Assembly: GCA_913773825.1 (NCBI GenBank)
Contig: CAJYHH010001185.1
Coordinates: 1-9,406, forward strand
Direction of reading: 5' to 3'
DNA length: 9,406 nucleotides
DNA from: Candidatus Sericytochromatia bacterium
GTDB lineage: Bacteria > Cyanobacteriota > Sericytochromatia > UBA7694
Shown here: in pieces, positions 6,501 through 9,406 of the stretch
Numbering within the stretch: the first letter of the stretch is position 1
Layout of the letters: the number at the start of each line of letters is the position of its first letter
The notes under the pieces: generated by a model
What the model was told of the DNA's origin: nothing
Databases searched by the model: none
Seen by the model: only the letters and a program-made list of their open reading frames with translations
Program-made: the position numbers and the translations under genes

Positions 6501-7817
6501 CGCATGGCGATGACCAAACTGCGTGAACTGGCCTTTTTTAACCAGAGTGATCAAACGGTTTTAGAAGCTCTAGCTGACGCGATGCGCCCGGTGGCCTTTA
6601 TGCCGCGCCATGTGATTTTTAGCGCGGGTGAATCAGGCGACACGATGTATTTTATTACTCGTGGCCAGGTGCAGGTCTATTTAGAATCTGAGTCTGAACC
6701 TGTGGCGAGTTTACAGGCCGGTGATGTCTTTGGTGAGATGGCTTTGTTATTAGACAGAGCCCGTAGTGCAACCATACGCAGCGATAATTATTGCCAGTGT
6801 TTTGAACTTGATCGCGCTACCTTTGAGCATATTGCTGGTCAGCATCCAGCCTTTCAAGAGCAGCTTAAAAATTTAGCGGCTCAGCGCAATGAGCATAATC
6901 AAGATCTGCTTGATATCCGCCAGTTAGCAATTGAAGAAGCTGACTTTTTGGCTGCTGCCCATGCCGGCGTTGCGGCTGAACTTGAGGCTGCTTTTGCAGG
7001 GGCAAAGATTATGGGCTCAGCGCCGCATATGGTCTGTCATTTGATTAGCCCTTTACAAGAAACACTGCTGGCTCTGGACGGCGAAGGCCAGATTCTCTGG
7101 CGCACGGGCCCTGAACTCAAGCTTTTTCATCCCTTTCGTGTCCATGTGGGTGATGAAATTGCCTGGATTACGGATACCGGCAATGATCGGATTTTAGCGA
7201 TCGAGCTTGAAAACCGTGAAGTCTTGCGTGAATGGGGTGATCATCTGGTCTCGTTGTCTCAGCCCCGCAGCGCGGTGCCAACTGAAAATGGCAATCTGCT
7301 GATCTGTGATGAGGGCCATCAACGGCTGATTTTAATGGGGCCCAGAGGCGAGCTGCTCTGGGAATATACTCATCCTCACGATATTCTCAGCCCGTTTTAT
7401 GCAGAGCAGACTTCTTCAGGGTCAGTACTGTTCTGCGATAAAGCGCTGCAGATGGTGCTGGAAATTGACCCGCGCACAAAACAATTACTCTGGTCATATG
7501 GCAGTCTGCTAATTGCCGGTGATGGCCCGAATGAACTCTGTGAGCCCGGCTGCGTACGACGTTTGTCTAATGGCAGCACTTTAATTGCTGATACTGGCAA
7601 TGATCGCCTGCTGCTGATCAGCCCCCAGGGCCAGCTATTGCGCAGCTATCGCGGTAGTCCTGAAATCCCTTTACACCGTCCGATTCACTGCGAGATGCAG
7701 CCCAATGGTGAAGTGCTGGTCTGGAGTGCGGTCAGTGATGAAATTGTCAGGCTGGATTTAGCCGGAGATCCGGTTTGGATGGCGAGGTTGCCGCAAGTGG
7801 TAGGTGGTAGGTGGTAG
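3567..7817 (+). CDS. Giant cytoplasmic multi-propeller protein with zinc ribbon and two cyclic-nucleotide-binding domains
   Basis: The product is 1416 residues with no signal peptide or membrane span. Visible parts, in order, are as follows. A beta-propeller-like region covers about 70-335 (repeated strands such as GDLLFVTERFAGRLHVISL). A Ser/Ala linker lies near 381-395. A helical segment covers about 420-505. A zinc ribbon has CPLC at 514-517 and CEHC at 527-530. A second, NHL/PQQ-like propeller covers about 555-800, with blades like LLIADTGQQRVLEI and ending SWG. A cyclic-nucleotide-binding (CNB) domain covers about 838-955, with FGEMAL at 905-910 and the phosphate-binding Arg916 in EPRIASV. 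A second CNB domain covers about 985-1105, with FGEMAL at 1055-1060 and Arg1066 in RARSATI. A third NHL-like propeller covers about 1150-1410 (ITDTGNDRILAI, LIADTGNDRLLLI). Both CNB domains keep the key Gly-Glu and Arg, so cAMP/cGMP-type binding is plausible. No catalytic output domain is seen, which suggests a ligand-gated scaffold or sensor (inference). It seems to be a stand-alone gene. Its last codons lie in a 7-base tandem repeat. Confidence 0.88.
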   Translation: MQTPLFSDADQLLLEQLLATQQLSAAQHQKLTQAREQSWQSACEDLSGTLCQLEAGKLRLSEFPSGKNLAEFRLDNQAAPAWGDQLLYLDVEDSRVLQTLSLPAQPALLMTPDGSYWLGGNPEQLPCLGETSELQGYGASDSDVLVSARGDLLFVTERFAGRLHVISLVTRRLLTTLQIRKPGQSAAIPLVLTADGQRAFLTDQVSSRLWMLDLATWHLMPLQTGLGILGNLALAPDPHFLYLTVLEPTFRLVYFDLQSLSVIQDVDIQGQPMSRALQAPLDMLNVSPDQRRLHFVTWSASEQTLLVHVIRTRHMRTIRRYALPKDARPLALLAGYANPLWDFCQQDLRHWLVALGLLRPEALARLKPLEHHSQAQTMKVSESAASSAVSSSKGGALFQVPDPAESPKHLLQRQAPPITLPPEADDVMVEMLVKAFYQETQSNLRQYPAEIQRLYQQAIDWRQQLEQRYVVEAVAESLKSHYHLQVLITREALLQAVDRRFDGRELPFRPSHRCPLCQGALRTARHCEHCGFQLEEPGSHKRREKLSAEACHELIPGQMLLVMPQLDQLLLLNAWHELISSVDLSGLGMAEPSYALALPDRHYLLLDRRGKVLKINASGKLVQAFKYAFIEPVMATFYRHETGLRFLIVDKGAHEVLEFDEQGQLTCSWGRMGELSLKEPRDVQRTWNDTLLIADTGQQRVLEIERSGRVIASWGPPRFKFVKPVFARRELNGDTLIVDAGRGQIVAFDEQRNLVKNFRYWPPDDQHPELAQTPAPERILMLNRELIALNSQYWMQISIALEQIRWVKPWTSPRSRQRLQAADAPRSDSAALSLLRRITFLKTASRELLLTLEPFLKPVEFQAADLIVHQGELGAVMYFLLEGQVEVLKQGNDKPVATLGPGNLFGEMALILSEPRIASVRAKTVCKLLQLERHDFNQVIEKYPDLAEQLRKLARERKALTHGYNHQLQQEVMRKVKTRMAMTKLRELAFFNQSDQTVLEALADAMRPVAFMPRHVIFSAGESGDTMYFITRGQVQVYLESESEPVASLQAGDVFGEMALLLDRARSATIRSDNYCQCFELDRATFEHIAGQHPAFQEQLKNLAAQRNEHNQDLLDIRQLAIEEADFLAAAHAGVAAELEAAFAGAKIMGSAPHMVCHLISPLQETLLALDGEGQILWRTGPELKLFHPFRVHVGDEIAWITDTGNDRILAIELENREVLREWGDHLVSLSQPRSAVPTENGNLLICDEGHQRLILMGPRGELLWEYTHPHDILSPFYAEQTSSGSVLFCDKALQMVLEIDPRTKQLLWSYGSLLIAGDGPNELCEPGCVRRLSNGSTLIADTGNDRLLLISPQGQLLRSYRGSPEIPLHRPIHCEMQPNGEVLVWSAVSDEIVRLDLAGDPVWMARLPQVVGGRW
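7797..7817 (+). repeat. Threefold 7-base tandem repeat (GTGGTAG) containing the stop codon
   Basis: GTGGTAG is repeated three times without mismatch (7797-7803, 7804-7810, 7811-7817), followed by a further GT. The TAG stop of the large gene is the end of the third copy. The unit is not a multiple of three, so gain or loss of a copy by slippage would change frame and alter the C-terminus (now ending VVGGRW). Confidence 0.85.
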
Positions 7818-7853
7818 GTCAGCGGGGCTGGCCGGTTTAGGAGACTTGAAGGA

Positions 7854-7993
7854 GTGGGAGCTGTTTTTTACCTCCTCGATTGCTAGAAAGCCCGCTCGTC
7901 CTGAGCAGCCAGGCTATTTAAAACTGCAGCAGTGTCTTTAACTAAACCGCGCCAACATGCGCTCTCAACCGTTGTCCACAGGCCAGCTCCCAC
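7854..7993. repeat. 10-bp perfect inverted repeat, 140 bases end to end (possible small mobile-element relic or long stem)
   Basis: GTGGGAGCTG (7854-7863) and CAGCTCCCAC (7984-7993) are exact reverse complements with 120 bases between them and no coding sequence inside. The interior has a T6 run directly after the left arm and a small GCTC/GAGC hairpin. No target-site duplication is apparent. It could be a short MITE-like element, the closing stem of an RNA, or chance. Confidence 0.35.
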
Positions 7994-8000
7994 CCTCACC

Positions 8001-8029
8001 TTGACACTCCCTGCTGCCCTTGCTACCTT
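8001..8029 (+). promoter_or_regulatory. Candidate distal promoter with perfect -35 box
   Basis: TTGACA (8001-8006) is a perfect -35 hexamer. It is spaced 17 bases from TACCTT (8024-8029), a poor -10 that matches at three of six positions. It lies just right of the inverted-repeat unit. Confidence 0.3.
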
Positions 8030-8051
8030 TTCAAAGCTGACAATTTTTATC

Positions 8052-8076
8052 GGCCCGCTTTGACGCTTTGTGGGCC
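8052..8076. other. Hairpin with internal direct repeat overlapping the proximal promoter
   Basis: GGCCCGC (8052-8058) pairs with GTGGGCC (8070-8076) through seven pairs including one G-T, with an 11-base loop. Two copies of CGCTTTG, one base apart, fall across it. No T run follows on either strand, so it is not a standard terminator. It may be an operator-like site. Confidence 0.35.
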
Positions 8077-8088
8077 AGGACGTGAAAT
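8060..8088 (+). promoter_or_regulatory. Candidate proximal promoter of the 308-residue gene
   Basis: TTGACG (8060-8065) and TGAAAT (8083-8088) are 17 bases apart, with five and four of six consensus matches, and lie about 60 bases before the ATG. The -35 lies inside a hairpin-forming sequence and between two copies of CGCTTTG (8056-8062 and 8064-8070), which could serve as an operator. Confidence 0.4.
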
Positions 8089-8147
8089 GTGTTTGATCAA
8101 CTCTCTGTTTTTGTCTGTTGCTGCCAGCCGGTTGAAATGAGCCTGAG

Positions 8148-9074
8148 ATGAGCTTAAATCGACGACATTATCTGTGTTTGACGCCCCGAGATCGCAATCT
8201 TCAGCCGACACCGACCCAGCTTAACGCTTTACTTGATCAATTAATTGAGGCTGGGGTCCTGATTCGAGACCCCCATTTTGATGCCCCAGATCATTCCCTT
8301 GTGTTTGACCCACCCGATACGACTGAACTCAGCCAGAAACTTCAGGCTCTGAGTGAGCAATATGGGCCGTTTGATTCAAAAGGCTCCAATCGGGATTATC
8401 GCTTACATGCTGCCCGCTGTCCCGTGGAGGGCCTGGAGGCAATTGATTTGCATCAGCCGCGTAAGCTGATGGCTTTTGCTGATGAGATTGAGCGTGAGAT
8501 TCTGTTTGCGGATCATCCCCGTTATTCGTTTTATCCAGGCAAAGTCCAGACGCCGATTCGCGACTGGTTTTTGCCGCGTGAGCCGGTGACTGAACGCCAT
8601 CAGCTGATTGAAGCCATTGCTGAGTCCTGTGATCAGCTCTGTATTGAGCTCAATCGCTCTTCTTATCAGGGCTTGATTCAGGCTGCCCGTATGGGCCGTC
8701 TGCGTCCGTCTGAGTATGTCAGCATTGAGCGCTCAGGGCCACCGATGCTCTATATCGTCAGTGGGCTACACAGCTATTCTGATGTAGAAGCAGCCGGGCA
8801 TGTACATGTTGATAGCGCTGACCCACGCCAGATTGCCTCTTTTGGCGAAATGGCCCGCATTAACCCCGATCAGCGCGAGCAAAAGGGCTACGTGCATCGG
8901 CGCTTTTTTAACACCACCCCAGATTCACTCTGGTCACGTTTTTCGATTACCCAGATCTGTGCCTTTAAACCAGACCTGTCTGAGTTCCGCCAGTCTTCGA
9001 GTTATCACAGCATCGCCAAGGCGATTAAAGATGTTCTCGAACAAAAAACGGATTTTCACTATCTTGAAGCCTGA
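8148..9074 (+). CDS. Unrecognised 308-residue soluble protein
   Basis: I do not recognise a family. The ATG at 8148 is the first possible start, since an in-frame TGA lies at 8133-8135; the ribosome binding site is weak. There is no signal peptide or membrane segment, so it is probably cytoplasmic. The N-terminal 75 residues (YLCLTPRDRN at 8-17, then QLNALLDQLIEAGVLI) look like a small alpha/beta module in which a helix follows the first strand. Residues 104-120 and 148-180 are helical and contain Cys161 and Cys165. The C-terminal third carries AGHVHVDSADP (216-226; His218, His220, Asp222) and FGEMARINPDQREQKGYVHRRFF, which may form a ligand or partner surface. Codon use resembles the genes to the left. 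The next gene begins 41 bases downstream with no terminator between, so they are probably cotranscribed. If the neighbour is an immunity-like DUF6985 gene, a toxin/immunity or contact-system role is conceivable but unsupported. Confidence 0.75.
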   Translation: MSLNRRHYLCLTPRDRNLQPTPTQLNALLDQLIEAGVLIRDPHFDAPDHSLVFDPPDTTELSQKLQALSEQYGPFDSKGSNRDYRLHAARCPVEGLEAIDLHQPRKLMAFADEIEREILFADHPRYSFYPGKVQTPIRDWFLPREPVTERHQLIEAIAESCDQLCIELNRSSYQGLIQAARMGRLRPSEYVSIERSGPPMLYIVSGLHSYSDVEAAGHVHVDSADPRQIASFGEMARINPDQREQKGYVHRRFFNTTPDSLWSRFSITQICAFKPDLSEFRQSSSYHSIAKAIKDVLEQKTDFHYLEA

Positions 9075-9104
9075 GTTTAAACAGTCAGCATCAAGCTTTT
9101 GCGA

Positions 9105-9110
9105 AAGGAG
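9105..9110 (+). promoter_or_regulatory. Strong ribosome binding site of the interrupted downstream gene
   Basis: AAGGAG is followed by five A residues and then ATG 9116. The excellent site and A-rich spacer argue that this start was under selection for efficient translation, even though the frame now stops after 46 codons. Confidence 0.75.
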
Positions 9111-9115
9111 AAAAA

Positions 9116-9406
9116 ATGTATAACATACAACCGCCTCTGTTTCCTGAGACTATCTCAGATGATGATGGTGTGTATTCCTCCGTCAAAGTTGATGGTTTTG
9201 CTGGTCTCCAGATTAGAAATGGTATTTATGGTGATCTTTCTAGCAGCGAGAAATAAGAGGGGATTGTACATTTTCACTGGGATAAGGAATTAACAAGAGA
9301 GCAGTTTTCTCGAACAATTGAATTTATCTGTAAAAATGGCGCTGCTCTGCTTGAAAAGGCTTTGATTTCTTTTGTGGATGAGTATACAGAAAGGCAGGAG
9401 TACTGG
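9116..9406 (+). pseudogene. Gene interrupted by an in-frame TAA; possibly DUF6985-like; runs off the right edge
   Basis: From ATG 9116 the frame encodes 46 residues (starts MYNIQPPLFPETISDDDG; later VKVDGFAGLQIRNGIYGDL) and then meets TAA at 9254-9256. In exactly the same frame it continues open for another 50 codons to the window edge with protein-like composition (EGIVHFHWDKELTREQFSR, then LLEKALISFVDEYTERQEYW). The acidic, aromatic first half and the LTREQ-helix-LLEKALISFVDEY pattern recall DUF6985/immunity-type small proteins, but this is a weak resemblance. A CAA to TAA change (Gln to stop) would explain the break with one transition. No good restart codon with a ribosome binding site follows the stop; the next in-frame candidate is a TTG far downstream. 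The segment looks more AT-rich than the genes to the left. Alternatives are a genuine 46-residue protein, a sequencing error or programmed readthrough. Confidence 0.55.

Larger units (their letters stand above)
7818..8147. other. 330-base intergenic region before the 308-residue gene
   Basis: No credible coding frame is present on either strand. The T6 at 7864-7869 has no good GC-rich hairpin directly before it, so a terminator for the large gene is not established. The stretch holds the 140-base inverted-repeat unit, two promoter candidates and a small hairpin, listed separately. Confidence 0.6.

Noticed and set aside
7864..7869. T6 run as terminator of the large propeller gene
   Set aside because: No stable hairpin immediately precedes it.
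8137..8151. Four-codon minigene ATG-AGC-CTG-AGA-TGA overlapping the start of the 308-residue gene
   Set aside because: It is too short to judge and has no ribosome binding site. The similar ATGA overlap upstream of the CorC-like gene is longer and better supported.
8800..9123. 107-codon + strand frame inside the 308-residue gene
   Set aside because: It is an out-of-frame shadow of a gene with better codon use, and no ribosome binding site is present.
9254..9256. Reassigned TAA codon (alternative genetic code)
   Set aside because: The CorC-like gene ends properly at TAA with its C-terminal domain complete, so TAA acts as stop in this genome.
9099..9293. 64-codon + strand frame overlapping the interrupted gene in another frame
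   Set aside because: It has a TTG start without its own ribosome binding site and composition unlike a protein. The frame starting at ATG 9116 has the strong AAGGAG.
1..9406. CRISPR array, tRNA, rRNA, transposase or integrase
   Set aside because: No regularly spaced repeats, cloverleaf sequence or recognisable recombinase was found on either strand.

Overview
The window looks like chromosomal DNA of a bacterium with moderate GC content (roughly half, by eye) and a Gram-negative type of envelope. This rests on a LysR-type regulator of the NhaR kind, a secreted protein with a classical signal peptide and a CNNM/CorC-type membrane protein. There are no rRNA, tRNA or other taxon markers, so the phylum cannot be fixed. 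The very large cytoplasmic protein combining propellers and cyclic-nucleotide-binding domains, together with several unrecognised genes, suggests a poorly sampled lineage (inference). Nearly all large genes are on the + strand.

Left part (1-3111): the C-terminal effector domain of an NhaR-like LysR regulator runs in from outside. It overlaps by 4 bases (ATGA) a gene for an exported protein of about 346 residues with a plausible Cys-His-Asn papain/C39-like active site. After a 185-base AT-rich gap with a promoter candidate, a 10-base tandem repeat and a possible 21-codon leader ORF, there follows a DUF21-CBS-CorC/HlyC membrane protein. An Na+-sensing regulator type near a CorC/CNNM-type transporter suggests an ion-homeostasis theme, but shared control is not shown.

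Gap (3112-3566): this holds a complete small transcription unit on the minus strand. It consists of a consensus GGAGGT ribosome binding site, a 22-residue very hydrophobic peptide and a perfect 14-bp hairpin followed by T6. It resembles small membrane proteins and type I toxins and is the most interesting small feature here.

Centre (3567-7817): a 1416-residue cytoplasmic protein carries an N-terminal beta-propeller-like region, a helical segment, a four-cysteine zinc ribbon, a second NHL/PQQ-like propeller, two tandem cyclic-nucleotide-binding domains and a third NHL-like propeller. Its stop codon lies in a threefold 7-base tandem repeat.

Right part (7818-9406): a 330-base gap holds a 10-bp inverted repeat 140 bases across, two promoter candidates and a hairpin. 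Next come an unrecognised 308-residue soluble protein and, 41 bases after it, a gene with a strong ribosome binding site whose reading frame is cut by an in-frame TAA after 46 codons and then stays open to the window edge. This last gene appears to be a nonsense-mutated, possibly DUF6985-like gene.
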